Notes: a model not told the origin generated them from the sequence alone. Positions 11,401-21,047 are shown, counted from the stretch's first letter. The stretch: DNA of 64,000 nt from Epithemia pelagica (GCA_946965045.2 OX337240.1:2294001-2358000); one strand, 5' to 3'. Numbers and translations: made by a program.

Positions 11401-12307
11401 GTTTTCGTGCAGCGCCGCCTCAAAGACTCCCCTATCGAACGCGATCAGAGACACCCTTTTTGATGTCCTGCGCCAAATAGCACCAGCAGCAAAAACAGTG
11501 GACACAAGTCTGGATGTCCATATAGAACCGCCTGGATTGGCTCCTCAGCACAACCGAAACATCCGGCCGGCGGACGTCGGTATGCTCCTTCGACAACCAC
11601 ACCGAAACCAGCACTTTCGATACGCCGCTATCGATATAACAGTCCCCCCTCCACAGAAACCACTGCCCATCCTGGACCCGTCTGACCACGAAAACATTGC
11701 CTGTATGGCCTCCAAGACGCACCAGGACGCAGCGCGTGACAAATTCTGCCGAGACCCCACCACTGCACAACACCTCTACGACAACGGGGTATACCTCCTC
11801 CCCTTTACGGTCGATCACCTCGGAGGCTTAGGTTCTTTCGCTGAACACCTGCTTTTCCCCAGTGAACACCAACCACACCTCTTTCATCCGGGCAAACCTC
11901 CAACGTGGGACGACCCACACTTCGGAAAAAACAGTCTTCGCAGCAGTGCACACCCACAAGCCTTCGCACTCTTTCAGGAAACCACTCACGCCCCGGCCAA
12001 TCTTCTCACCGCAGCCAACAAAGAGACAAAAAGATTTTGCTACCCAGAAGCCCATATATACTCGATGGGTCACTTTGCCAAGGCATCCCTCAGCCACGCC
12101 ATCGTCACAAGCTTGGCAATCCATGTCAACAACCACATGACAGCCATCCACCAATATCACACCGCCCGACAGAAACGAACGACCCAATTGCAAAATCTTT
12201 CACGGCCATTTTTTGCACCTATAACTCCAATATACTCCCCGGCCAGCATGGCACACTACCTGCCCACCGCGGCAACCGCCCCACTTCTCTGCGAACTCGC
12301 CGCTTAG
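8393..12307 (+). CDS. non-LTR retrotransposon ORF2: zinc fingers, reverse transcriptase, RLE
   Basis: A 1304-residue polyprotein that would nick target DNA and reverse-transcribe element RNA in place. Order: two C2H2-type fingers (C12-C17-H35-H40 and C62-C65-H81-H86); RT over ~430-690 with the catalytic DD at 631-632 in SIMDDTSV (Met where most have Ala/Val) and the upstream block EEGFPQGCPLSPLFSCL; a C-x-C...H-x3-C knuckle (988-1006, DAHGDHLFSC); then a PD-(D/E)xK-like endonuclease with RPADV (1058-1062) and AAIDITV (D1081). This is the R2/R4/NeSL type of layout, not the APE type. The frame is open from 8270, but I prefer ATG 8393 because it overlaps the ORF1 stop as ATGAGTAA. No internal stop or frameshift seen. 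Confidence 0.87.
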   Translation: MSNQEILPPRHCPVPDCPWQVPPQSNKPHASLKEHLITTHGETNPSDYMTTKYCSQHGFHLCQECDTPTTIFTTQGHLRTHITKKHTRSKTNMQLVLTTYRNTTPEIENNWKQSLAFLNQLRPSPPPFRRSIWHKTKPPLRSEFYVTYNNVIKWVLESTPTLAPAILRDHTLPKHDTDSSPLWKLLLLLEPLLLAPIQNTVHLTYSNAFRARLSLLKTGRIEELYNTIWHPTPLPLQPQNRQHKKKRQQKQRLNTHSDGPNLPQWRLTAAQHTADLGNYRAALKRLTTNTPTATLTPPRIARCQTELFPKRRQPPPGTRAQGHTNLPPPTNQYLKLEDNMTELALRQMKPGTASGPFATCTDILAAMALHRTTRAKDATKPYFGNIKALLQLVVTAQVPPPIQTLLASNYFLALHKDITNPEKLRPIGIGTAIRRVAAKTALVHMTDDITPLLLKGGQYGIQIPGGVDFVAQTTAMAVREYIDKHTDNQNTPTDDHNDDQNNTKTATNSPSRALILLDLTNMFNNVSRTEARRILLSEDATCPLVPIFDLLSNHPCDSWYFNENHEPHTLQQEEGFPQGCPLSPLFSCLVLLALTNQLNKEQAKRASTRKQSGDIGDDNKGGVAHTASIMDDTSVCLPHCDLPWFLSRFQELGAPLGIILNHSKTKILTTTTGNTACDTLPRQAQQKVQEALSFLCPDEPERAEITTGVRFLGQPIGSHVFAKQYIRERLDKMVDTMDRISQLQNLQTQHTLYKFSLVASIMHLLPSDITLANPAGDQRSTMWDSDTTRRTDKLTARFLARLTSTRDTDVNETAIIIASLPQRLGGLGYQMASSAAYPRFLTQTVRAIKLASSTDTPIPHVHSRPFLNWEDSTTSTMTKFRKGLSLFAHELADKALYTPSRYDKNTHNSMMNHIMREHAIERLFTITDANQRIFLPSLLSPLTSMVFSLPLTASEFRLENAVFKTAMKRKLRLPVFSQDPNQPAPHSCKCAKKTILDAHGDHLFSCSAASKTPLSNAIRDTLFDVLRQIAPAAKTVDTSLDVHIEPPGLAPQHNRNIRPADVGMLLRQPHRNQHFRYAAIDITVPPPQKPLPILDPSDHENIACMASKTHQDAARDKFCRDPTTAQHLYDNGVYLLPFTVDHLGGLGSFAEHLLFPSEHQPHLFHPGKPPTWDDPHFGKNSLRSSAHPQAFALFQETTHAPANLLTAANKETKRFCYPEAHIYSMGHFAKASLSHAIVTSLAIHVNNHMTAIHQYHTARQKRTTQLQNLSRPFFAPITPIYSPASMAHYLPTAATAPLLCELAA

Positions 12308-12330
12308 AAGTTCCCCCAAACACTAGAGCG

Positions 12331-12356
12331 TAAAATAAAATAAAAAAATAAAAAAA
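12331..12356 (+). repeat. A-rich 3' tail of the non-LTR element
   Basis: Runs of A broken by single T (TAAAATAAAATAAAAAAATA) directly after the ORF2 3' UTR; the usual tail of a non-LTR element. Confidence 0.7.
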
Positions 12357-12416
12357 TTCTTTTCCCATTCTATTGGCATCACGTCAGATATGAACGTTTA
12401 CCGTCAATGATGAACA

Positions 12417-12851
12417 ATGTATCCTGTTGTGCGCCAACTGTCTTGTAGAATACACACCATCAGCCATGAATCATCAGTAACATTTCTGGCAAGACATTCA
12501 AGATGTACTGCAAGGCAGCATAACAGATTCTTTGGGTCCAAGTCGAGTGGACAGTATCGCAACAAATCTGCCAGGTTTGGCCGACACCAAAGGCTCGGAC
12601 CACGGCGACAAAAGAAGTTGGAGAAGGAACTCGACGATTTTGCAAAAGAAAAGAAGGAGAATAAGGAATGGATTTCGGAGGCGACGGCTGATAAAGTGGT
12701 TACGGTCAACGCCATTGCTGTCAGCCTAGGACTCCTTGCACTTGCTGTAAAATTTATCTCAATGTATGACGAAGACTCGGAAGAAAATTTGAAGAGAACG
12801 TCCAACGAACAGTTACAAGATACCATCGAAAAGTTTGAAGCAGTGGAATGA
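12417..12851 (+). CDS. hypothetical small, probably mitochondrial membrane protein
   Basis: A 144-residue protein. The first ~55 residues are basic, contain no acidic residue after position 18, and look like a mitochondrial presequence. Then comes a charged helix (KKLEKELDDFAKEKKENK), one membrane segment (about 99-118, VTVNAIAVSLGLLALAVKFI) and an acidic tail. No family recognised. The gene begins only ~60 nt after the retroelement tail, so the element inserted close to its promoter. Confidence 0.6.
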   Translation: MYPVVRQLSCRIHTISHESSVTFLARHSRCTARQHNRFFGSKSSGQYRNKSARFGRHQRLGPRRQKKLEKELDDFAKEKKENKEWISEATADKVVTVNAIAVSLGLLALAVKFISMYDEDSEENLKRTSNEQLQDTIEKFEAVE

Positions 12852-13580
12852 TGGAAATGACATTGGAAGGCGTCAATAACCCGAAGGGCTGCTATTCTCC
12901 GATGCGCCGTCCTGCAATCATACGAGTTTTTTTTTGTGGTGGCAAACGTTGATGCTGAAGTGGGAATTCGGCTATAGGTTGCGATGGCAATCCCATCGTT
13001 GTAACGCACTAAGGATACCACTAGGCCACCAAAGTTATGTCTTCAGTTACACGGGACTCGACTAGTTGCGATGTATCGTGGCTGCATTTTCTCCTTTGCA
13101 GACGTCGCTGAGACATCTCGATCGTGTCTTCATACCACCTGTTTCGTGTCAGGTGTTCTCATGATTTGGCGGGAACGAGGATCTTGTACTGTTTAGGCCT
13201 ATATTGACGCCTTAAATGAGGATCGGCGTCTGTCGGTCATATGCGCAGTCGAGATCTCTTATTGACGTCAGCACTGGATCTGACTCATTTTTCTGCATCT
13301 TTTCTCCCAATGCCTTTGTTGTCGACATCGTCATTGACTTGCACATGGCCAAAGAAGATGAAGAAACCAGGCGCTGGTTGTCCCAGTGGTTGTCTCTTAT
13401 CCTGACTTCAGAAAATGCCAGAGGAGTTTAGGGAAAACGCTTCGTCAACTCATTGATCATTTCGTTGAGAAGCTCACCAAAAGATCATAAGTACATTGGC
13501 AATCCATCCACGCTTGCGATACCAAATTCATCCAGTTCTAAAGCAGCGCGGTCTTACACATAGAAAGAGTGACAGCCACC
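12852..13580. other. intergenic
   Basis: About 730 nt. The only + strand ORF (13216-13431, 71 codons) has no recognisable feature and I do not count it as a gene. Nothing else seen. Confidence 0.45.
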
Positions 13581-13976
13581 ATGGACAAGAGCCAAACATA
13601 CCCTCATTCGGAACGAAGCTTTATCGGGAGCTCCTTCTTCTCCGAAGTCGTGAGTGCTAGTATTGGAGACTTATTTCATCCCAACACCATGAAAAGACTG
13701 ATGCCATCAAGATCCGAAACGTCTCTCAACAACTATGACGACAGTTACACCGGATCGGATGCCTCGATGAGGGGTTCTTCCTACCCATCGTCCTCCACAT
13801 CCTCCGCCTACTCTTCCACTGGATCTGCATGCTCTGTGCACATTGGAGATGCTTCCCTTGGCTCACAGCCACAATCAACTCAACCACCGGGTCCACCGTC
13901 CTCCCAATGGTTCTCTTACGACAGTCAAGGCGACGGAACATTGGATATCGGCCTCCTCAACATCAAGCAATATTGA
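13581..13976 (+). CDS. hypothetical Ser-rich protein
   Basis: A 131-residue protein starting at an ATG in a strong context (GCCACCATGG). The N-terminal ~45 residues are of normal complexity (FIGSSFFSEVVSASIGDLF); residues ~50-110 are Ser/Thr/Pro-rich and probably disordered. No domain or targeting signal recognised. Small size and low complexity leave some doubt. Confidence 0.5.
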   Translation: MDKSQTYPHSERSFIGSSFFSEVVSASIGDLFHPNTMKRLMPSRSETSLNNYDDSYTGSDASMRGSSYPSSSTSSAYSSTGSACSVHIGDASLGSQPQSTQPPGPPSSQWFSYDSQGDGTLDIGLLNIKQY

Positions 13977-14386
13977 GCATCCAAGTCGTTGTTGTTTGTC
14001 GATTGTCAACATGGACGCTACACTACTTCGCGTTGACCAATCATGCTTATTTTATATCCATTTCACAAGATCCCCACGTTCCAATGCATCCTTTGTCACT
14101 CTCTGATCTTTGCTTCTGCCATTTGTATCACCTTGCACTCTCTTTGCTGTCCATTCAAAAGATGCGTTTATCTATTGGTAGGAGGACTCCGTATGAATTA
14201 AACTAGTAAACACGTTACTTGTAATCATAATCAATACTCCGTCATTTCGACGATAAGGATCTCTCAACTCTCGAGCTCATGGTTGAAGGGAATATCTTAC
14301 CTGACATCATAGAGAATAAAAGATCAATCTACCAATACTTGGGGGGATTCCATCTGGATCTGGGGGGATTCCACCCGGCTCTTTTT
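13977..14386. other. intergenic between convergent genes
   Basis: About 410 nt shared by two 3' ends. A GGGGGGATTCCA motif occurs twice around 14341-14372. No gene. Confidence 0.5.
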
Positions 14387-15758
14387 CTACGCTTTGTCCA
14401 CTGCCAACGGTTCCCACCAACGGATCATCACTGTCCCATCATCATGGAGAGGTTTGACAATGTGCTCCGCAGGAGGGTAGTTGCTGGTGTTGGGAATGTG
14501 ATAGGGTCTTTGGGCGTTGCGGTAGGCGACACGAGTCTTGTCTCGAACTGTTTTCGGCGTTTGCCACTGGGTCGTTGGGGTATCGGGTGGCAAATCATGT
14601 CGCACAAAGGACACTTCGGGTTGTAACAAGCAAAAGGCTCGGCCGGTCCCAAAGGCAAATCGACTGCGTGCAGGGATAACACGGTGCAAACGACGTGACA
14701 AAAAAGTCCATCCCCGCAAACCGAAACCTCCATCCTCGTGCGCCAATGTACTGGACACGCATGACAAATTCCTTGCAAGGATCGAGATCGGAGAGACTTT
14801 TCAAGAGCAGGTATACACAGTGCCCAAACAGAGCCACACTAGTACCCCGTGCATCGGCATGGTCCAGTTCCAGGCAAAAACCATCCAATCGCTCACCCCG
14901 TCTGCAACAATGAACAAAATGGCAAAGGGCAGCATTGTTTGCCTTTGCTTGTTCCACAAACTGGTGTTCTAAAGATCTGGTTTTTTCGGCTGATTGTTCT
15001 TCCATTGATTTGCCACCCCATAGTTTGGCGCTCTTGGCAAAGGGACACTCTGTCTGGTTTTTGATGGGAGCAAATCTCTGGAGTGTGACATTTCCTTGGT
15101 TTTCCGTCAGTGCATAGTCTGGTCGATCCGGCAGAGCTGCCTTGGTTCTTTCAGATAATAATGACACATCATGCGAATCTCCCCATTGAGGTTCAGGATT
15201 GGACAAGAGATCCGCCATTTGCGTCAAAGCTTGCTCCAGACCATTGTTTTTCCCCGAGATTGCCGACAAGCCAAGAATCGCTACGCGCCGATCTTTTATG
15301 TTTTTCAGTTCCAATCGCTGACTGATATCATGAGGAGACAACGCATTGGCAAGGTCTTGCTTGTTGCAAAGAATGAGAAAGGGTACCCTCACAAGTTTGG
15401 GTTCCCTCGTCATTTGATGAACCTCGTCGTACACTTGGTCCATCCGGTCGATATTACTAGAGTCGACGACAAACACGACGCACTCGGTTTGCTGGTAATA
15501 GTGCCGCCAAAGCGCCCGAGCCTTGTCGCGACCTCCCACATCCCATGCCTCCACAACCACAACCGGGATTCGTCCTTGGCTCTTTTTGGGAGACACGCAA
15601 AGTTCTTCCACATTAAATCCAATGGTGGGAATGCTGTGGACAACCTCTTCTCCACCCAATTTCCATTTATACAATATCGTGGTCTTGCCAGAACCATCCA
15701 GTCCATTCATCAACACCCTCCGTCTTTGTTGTTTGGTGGTAGAAAGGAAAGCACCCAT
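14387..15758 (-). CDS. Arf-family GTPase with ~250-residue C-terminal extension (frameshifted)
   Basis: Residues 1-185 are an Arf/Arl-type GTPase for membrane recruitment. It starts Met-Gly (N-myristoylation context) at ATG 15758. Visible motifs: P-loop GLDGSGKTT (19-27), switch I PTIGFNVE (44-51), WDVGG (72-76) and NKQD. The residue after WDVGG, the catalytic Gln of Arf1 (Q71), is Arg here (R77, codon CGC). An unassigned domain with conserved-looking blocks ([26 protein letters not shown]) follows. The frame opened at the ATG stops at 14595. The natural continuation ([16 protein letters not shown] to RWWEPL) lies in another frame ending at 14387, so a one-base break sits near 14660-14685. 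It could be an assembly error, a real mutation or an overlooked splice. The extension might be related to YqcI/YcgG, which I cannot confirm. Confidence 0.72.
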
Positions 15759-16430
15759 GGTTCCAACCGTTGTGTACCAGTCGAAAGAATGGCATATCTG
15801 TTTCCCATCCACGGCCTAACTTCGAGCCGTCGATCGAGTCGTGGGTGAAGGATTACATCGATCACCGGGTTCATTCTCGACATGACTCATTTGGGGAGAC
15901 GTGTACCGATGATAGAATTGACGGTGAGCTCTTGCATGGAAGCAACTAATAAGTAACCACGACCATCACCGGGCCCAAGCTTTTCATGTCTTTGATGTTG
16001 AACCAATTTGGTTGCCATCCATTATTCTTTTGTATTACCAGCTTATTCCACGCCTGTATGAGCTCGTCATCATGAGAACGACTTCAAAATCGTCGCTTGA
16101 GCCCGCCATGGAGATTTGTGTGTGAATTGGGTTATCTTCTTGCATCGTCACTTCCTCCACGAAGAGGTGATGCACGCTCGGAAGTCGACAGGGTGTCTGT
16201 CGGTTAGTAAATCTAACGAAGGTACTACGAAGCGTTTTACGTTCCATGACTGGAGCGGGGGTTTCAGTCTTGGGGGATCGGCTTCACACTTCTCTCTCAC
16301 ACCTTGCTTTGGTAGATTGCAAAAAGTAGAAAATGGCATGGCCGCATCCTCAAGACGAGGATCTTCCTGCAACTGTCGTTTCTACTCCTCCAATTAATAC
16401 CTACTCCACTGATTCAAAACGTTTTATATC
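15759..16430. other. divergent intergenic region
   Basis: About 670 nt between the Arf-like gene (-) and the GPHR gene (+); must hold both promoters. No distinctive motif identified. Confidence 0.5.
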
Positions 16431-18305
16431 ATGGATGTGCTGCTGATTGCCGGTTCTCTGACACTTCCCGTGTATTTGGGAAGGCAATTGTCCAATGTGG
16501 TTGTTTCCCATCCAACCACCTTTCAACCACAAGCAACAACGACATCTTCCCTCGAGAAGAAGCCTTTTCCACGAATCACTTCGGCCGTTCCCAGAGTACC
16601 CTTGGCCCTGCTGGTATCGACAGTCCTTTCTTTTTTCCTACTTTCGCTGTCCATCCTGGAGGCTGTTCCATCGTCATGGAGGATGGTTCTTCGGGCACCT
16701 TTGCTTCCAACAGCATACCGAATAGTCTTTGGCATCTTGGCCATGGCCGTTTTTATCATCTTTCCCTTTGTGGCCGGGGCACAACAGCAGGCATTGCTGG
16801 AACAGGGTTGGTGTCGCCGAAACGATTCTTCGAGTGAAGACTCCTCTGGCCTGAAAAAGGGCAGGGCGAGTCATTCGTGGGTTCGTTCGTGCCTCTTTTC
16901 CATGTTGCTTCTCCTGTTTCGAGTCCTTCTTGGAGCTTTCTATTGTTGTTACGCTGTTCTTCCCTCACTATATCGATCTCACCGAAAAGAAAAGGGTCCC
17001 CTGCTTGTCACATCTTCTGCCGATTTGGCCAGAAAGGAAAGCAATGTATCAAATACAGAATCTACCAGCAACTCCTCTCGTTCCCCACGATTTCAACTTC
17101 ACACAAGATTTCTTGGAGGTTTTCTCGGATGCTTTCTTGTTCTCTGTATTCTGTGTATCCTGGGACCATGGGTGGTCAAGACAACACCCAGCACACCGGC
17201 ACTTACCGTTGCCGTGTCATGGTTGACAGCTGTGGGGTTGCTCCTTTCGGCCTGTATTAACGGTTTTGGCAGCGTTTCAATGCCTCATTCCTGTTTGGCA
17301 GGATTCTACCTGGAACCTATTCGTTCCGAGGCCATTTCCAAAGCACAAGAAGAAATTCAACTGGCCGAAAATTCCCTACAAGCCCGAAAAGACCAATTGT
17401 CGTCCCTTTCAGGAGGAGGGTTGGTCATCCCTCAGGCAACATCCAACAATATACCTCGAGGAATGTCTTTTTCAGAAATGGGTGAAGATGTCGTATTGCG
17501 GAGAAAGAACTTGAAAACAGAAATTGAATTCCTGGAAACCTTAGTGGCCGAAATGAAGGATGAGGCCGAGGACATGCAACAAATGCAAGCGTTGGCCGCC
17601 AATGCTCGAACTCCACTGGGTCGGTGCAAACTGTGGCTTGGTCTCATTTTTTCCCTGGTGTTAATAGTCCGTCTCTTTTCGGCCCTCTTGTTCTTGTGGA
17701 ATCACAAGGATGGAAAACATCACCAAAAGACAACGGGCAGTGATCCCATTACCATGATTCTATTGTGGTTGGTCGGTCACGACTATGTCACGCAACAAGA
17801 CTACAATACGCTTTCGCAGTTTATTTCATGTGTCTTGACAGCGATTCTAAGCGTCTCACAAGTTCGGACCTTTCTCCGAACCATGGATCTCGTTAATCGG
17901 AAGCTCCGACATTTCTATCAACACGTGCCGTGTTGCCTGTCGAATGGTTCCGGTTCTTGTGCATCGACCAGCAATAGCAGCAGCGGCCATGTTTCGAGCT
18001 TGTATGCAAATTTCCTGGCCTGTTTGATGGTGTGTTATTTTCTTTCATGCATCGTCTTGACTAAACTCATGTTGCCACCCGATTACCGAGCTGCCTTTTC
18101 GCATGCCTTGGGAGGAGCTGAAACGGACTCGGTTCTCAAGATTCGTTCTTATTCTCTCAATCTTACCTTTACTCTTTCGGCCACAGTGACAGCATTTATC
18201 CTTGGCATCTTCTTGGAGATTCAGAGACAAAACACCATTCGACACTTGTCGGTATGGAAATCGGCCAACACCATGGATCATTCTACCACCATTACAGAGC
18301 CCTGA
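16431..18305 (+). CDS. GPHR: Golgi pH regulator / GTG-type (GPHR) membrane protein
   Basis: A 624-residue multi-pass protein. Animal GPHR is an anion channel needed for Golgi acidification; plant GTG1/2 are homologues. The family signature NGFGSVSMPHSCL lies near residue 278, followed by the typical long coiled loop (~300-390, KAQEEIQLAENSLQARK) and a C-terminal four-helix half with DPITMILLWL and KLMLPPDYRAAF, matching the conserved DP...LPxxYR pattern. About nine membrane segments are visible. There is no intron. It shares a divergent promoter region with the Arf-like gene. The family is confident; the channel activity is transferred from animal studies. Confidence 0.85.
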   Translation: MDVLLIAGSLTLPVYLGRQLSNVVVSHPTTFQPQATTTSSLEKKPFPRITSAVPRVPLALLVSTVLSFFLLSLSILEAVPSSWRMVLRAPLLPTAYRIVFGILAMAVFIIFPFVAGAQQQALLEQGWCRRNDSSSEDSSGLKKGRASHSWVRSCLFSMLLLLFRVLLGAFYCCYAVLPSLYRSHRKEKGPLLVTSSADLARKESNVSNTESTSNSSRSPRFQLHTRFLGGFLGCFLVLCILCILGPWVVKTTPSTPALTVAVSWLTAVGLLLSACINGFGSVSMPHSCLAGFYLEPIRSEAISKAQEEIQLAENSLQARKDQLSSLSGGGLVIPQATSNNIPRGMSFSEMGEDVVLRRKNLKTEIEFLETLVAEMKDEAEDMQQMQALAANARTPLGRCKLWLGLIFSLVLIVRLFSALLFLWNHKDGKHHQKTTGSDPITMILLWLVGHDYVTQQDYNTLSQFISCVLTAILSVSQVRTFLRTMDLVNRKLRHFYQHVPCCLSNGSGSCASTSNSSSGHVSSLYANFLACLMVCYFLSCIVLTKLMLPPDYRAAFSHALGGAETDSVLKIRSYSLNLTFTLSATVTAFILGIFLEIQRQNTIRHLSVWKSANTMDHSTTITEP

Positions 18306-18967
18306 TGCAATGCACACCCAGAAAATAACGGGAATGCTGCAACGCTTCGGTCGTTTTATTGTTATCGATATGATATCAAGGTCACAGGATCGTACAATCG
18401 ATGAATCCAATCTACCCGGCCTTGTACCTCACCCGTCGATGTACTACAATGCCTGATGCCGCGCCCGACAGGATAAATCGATTCTTCCTCCCATCACCAC
18501 CAACACGATGGGTGTGATCTAATGCAGTAGCACCAACTTGACTGTGATACCAATTTGCGCACCATAGTTTGGTCGACTCTACTCGAAAGGTGAACTTGAC
18601 TCTTTGGGACGTACGTGACAAAGTGAAAACCTTGACGGCTACCTAGATCCAGTGGTATCCAGTACCACACACATCAATGAGAATGGACACATGACGAAGG
18701 GAACCTTCCCATTCGTTTTTCACATACATCCCCTAGCTAGAAAAGCGGAACAAGATCCTACAGTCGATGATGTGTGATCTTCACCTTAATCGAAACTGAA
18801 CTTCATCGAAGCAATGGGGTCACAAATAACGACGCAATCCTCTCTAGTAGGAGGAATCGAGGAGTAGGGTCTTAGTAGTAGCATAGATCATATGGTGTGG
18901 TAGTTTTCCAGTTATTGATGTTCGTGGCTCGTGACCTCCTCTCTCTCTCTCTCTCTCTCTCTCTGAT
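18306..18967. other. intergenic between convergent genes
   Basis: About 660 nt; holds two 3' UTRs and a CT microsatellite directly beside the stop codon of the SGNH-like gene. No gene seen. Confidence 0.5.
18939..18964. repeat. (CT)13 microsatellite
   Basis: Uninterrupted CT dinucleotides ending four bases from the stop codon (18968-18970) of the minus-strand gene, so on the mRNA it is a GA tract at the start of the 3' UTR. Confidence 0.9.
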
Positions 18968-21047
18968 TTACCATATCGTGAAGGACGTAACTCGCATGTA
19001 AAACGACGGATCGATCGTTTTCGCGCTAATCTCATAGCGACCTTCAATGTTGGATGTCCACTGATGTCCACCCTCATGCTTTAAAAAGGCGCAGTCGGAA
19101 AATCGTGTAAACTGCGTAACTGCTTTGCCATTGACTGTCATGGAGACCTTGGGCGCCGCCGTGGTATTGGTCAAGTGTCCTTTCATGGTCACTGAATCCT
19201 TCGGACAACCCCATCCACAAGACGCCAAACAAAGAGCAATAAAGCCCATTGTTTCGGGTTTGGAGTCGGGAAGTGAATTTGCAACCCGATTGTAATATGC
19301 ACTTTCCGCTTCATTGGGAAGAGTCAGGGTGGACCATGCATTGCCATTGACCATGAAAAAGTCTTGGTAATCAATCTGTACCTTATAGTTCTTGCATCTA
19401 CCTTGGTACAAATCTGGATCCCATCCTAGTTCCATTTTGGCATTCTCCGTCTGGCGTATTTCCTTGATCATATGTCCGTGGTCGTAATGATCATAATCCA
19501 AATCATTGTCTCGTGTCTGGTTGGATTCCGTCAGCAGGCCCATGTAGCGAAGCTCGGATGGGACTCGTGCCGTATGGCAATAATTGGGGTTCCAGTAAAT
19601 GATATCATTGGGAATATCCGAGATATCCTTCAAGGATCCAGGAAATCGGATATGGCTCACATTCCTGCTCAAAATGGGTTGATATGCAAGGTCTTCCTCC
19701 GCCTTGAGATTCCCCAAAAGCACTTGCGGATCCGATCCTTTCTCCTTTATCATTTGCAATGCATCATTGATAATCTCGATCAAGAACAAGGTCATAAAGT
19801 TTCCATGAAATGCATGCCACTTCCTGAGTTTTTTGACACATCAACAAACTGTAAGATAAACACAGCAAAGGGCAACAGTGCGGAAGACAAACGTACCAGC
19901 CGGGGTGCCAAGAGACTCTGTATTTGCGCTGATTACAAGGCTCGTCTCCTCCAATATACGAAAACTTTGTTTTTTTACATGGCTCTCCTGATTCAATGTT
20001 TTTCTCGCAGCGGAACGAACGCACGTATTTTGGCATGGCTTCAATTTCCTCTTCTGTTTTCCCTGCCGTGTCAGGTACCGTATGGAGGGCAGTTTTTGTT
20101 TCCATGATGAATACAGGAGGGCCAATCGCTCCCACTGCCTTGGTTGCTTTTTCGGTATGCCCCATGAATAATGATACAATCCCTGGTCGGCTTGGAAGCA
20201 AAGCTCCTCGGTGAAGGAACAACTCTGCCTTGTCTACTGCTCCCTATGTATATCACGTCCACGAAAATCGTATGATATACAACTCGTCAGACTGAAATCG
20301 ATCGAGCGCCCACTCTCAAATAGAAGCACATGCTATACGTACCCCACCAGTTGTCATTCCGTAATCCATTGATAATACATCGATATCGTGTCCAAATACT
20401 TCTTTCATACAGCTTGCAACTTCCATGCCACATGACGTTCCCCCCATGGCATAGTTTCGAGCCAAAAAGTCCAGTCCTACGGCTTCAAAAATGGGACCAC
20501 CCGCCACGCCCATGGTAGCTGTGTAGGATTCAGTGAAAAAGTTGCCATGACCCGCCGAGGCGGAGTGACCACCCGTGGCCCAGACATACGGCTGTGATGC
20601 TTCGGCAATTTGTGCGGCCAATATTTTTCGTGCCATTTTGTTTTTCATCCCATCCCATGCAGCCGTGATTCCCTTAAATATGGAACGCACTGTAGAACGG
20701 GAAACACCGTCGACCGTCTCAAAAAAGATGCTATCTACAGTTTCTTTGCCGTAGTCAACATTCAATTTCTCTCGAAACTTGGCACGTTCAATATCGAACT
20801 TGGCGATCAATTGGTTTGTGTTGTAGCTTCCTACGGTTGCTTGTAACACTCGAAGACTGGCATGTTCTTCCGTCTCGTGTTTGTTCACGGAGGAGTGGTC
20901 GTTTTGGGAATAATGATTACTTCCGACAGTCGTGTGAACCATGAACAAAGTTGTCACAAGAGCGGCAAACATACCAAGTGTGACGACCACACCTCGCTGT
21001 GAGCTTGCCTCATGATGCTGACGTGGAGCTTCCAGAGAGGAAACCAT
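18968..21047 (-). CDS. SGNH-hydrolase-like type II membrane protein, three exons
   Basis: A ~625-residue protein. Exon 1 starts at ATG 21047 and ends near 20343; exon 2 runs to 19897; exon 3 is 18968-19823. Intron 2 (19824-19896, 73 nt) is clean: donor GTACGTTTG, acceptor CTCAG, joining ...HPGW to KWHAFHGNF. Intron 1 has two possible solutions (GTACGTAT at 20342 to 20223, or GTGGGG at 20347 to 20207), differing by a few residues. One membrane helix at 20-41 gives a signal-anchor, so the bulk is probably luminal or extracellular. Blocks GGHSASAGHG (159-168), NYAMGGTSCG (198-207) and DVLSMDYGMT (223-232) fit an SGNH-type fold with Ser in GHS; the HPGW...H block may hold the distal His. The substrate is unknown and the fold assignment is inference. 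Confidence 0.7.

Larger units (their letters stand above)
4865..12356 (+). mobile_element. non-LTR retrotransposon with restriction-like endonuclease, two ORFs
   Basis: An approximately 7.5 kb element: A/C-rich 5' leader, ORF1 (5110-8400), ORF2 (8393-12307) and an A-rich tail made of TAAAA-like repeats (12331-12356). Both ORFs are open over their whole length, suggesting recent activity. The coding strand is A/C-rich and T-poor, unlike neighbouring genes. The 5' end is estimated from the composition change. I saw no flanking duplication, so the 5' boundary and insertion mechanism are unsettled. The clade was not assigned. Confidence 0.8.

Noticed and set aside
4865-12400. Target-site duplication of the non-LTR element
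   Set aside because: The sequence after the A-rich tail (TTCTTTTCCCATTC) was not found near the estimated 5' end, so none is claimed.
13216-13431. 71-codon + strand ORF
   Set aside because: No domain, signal or composition evidence; chance length.
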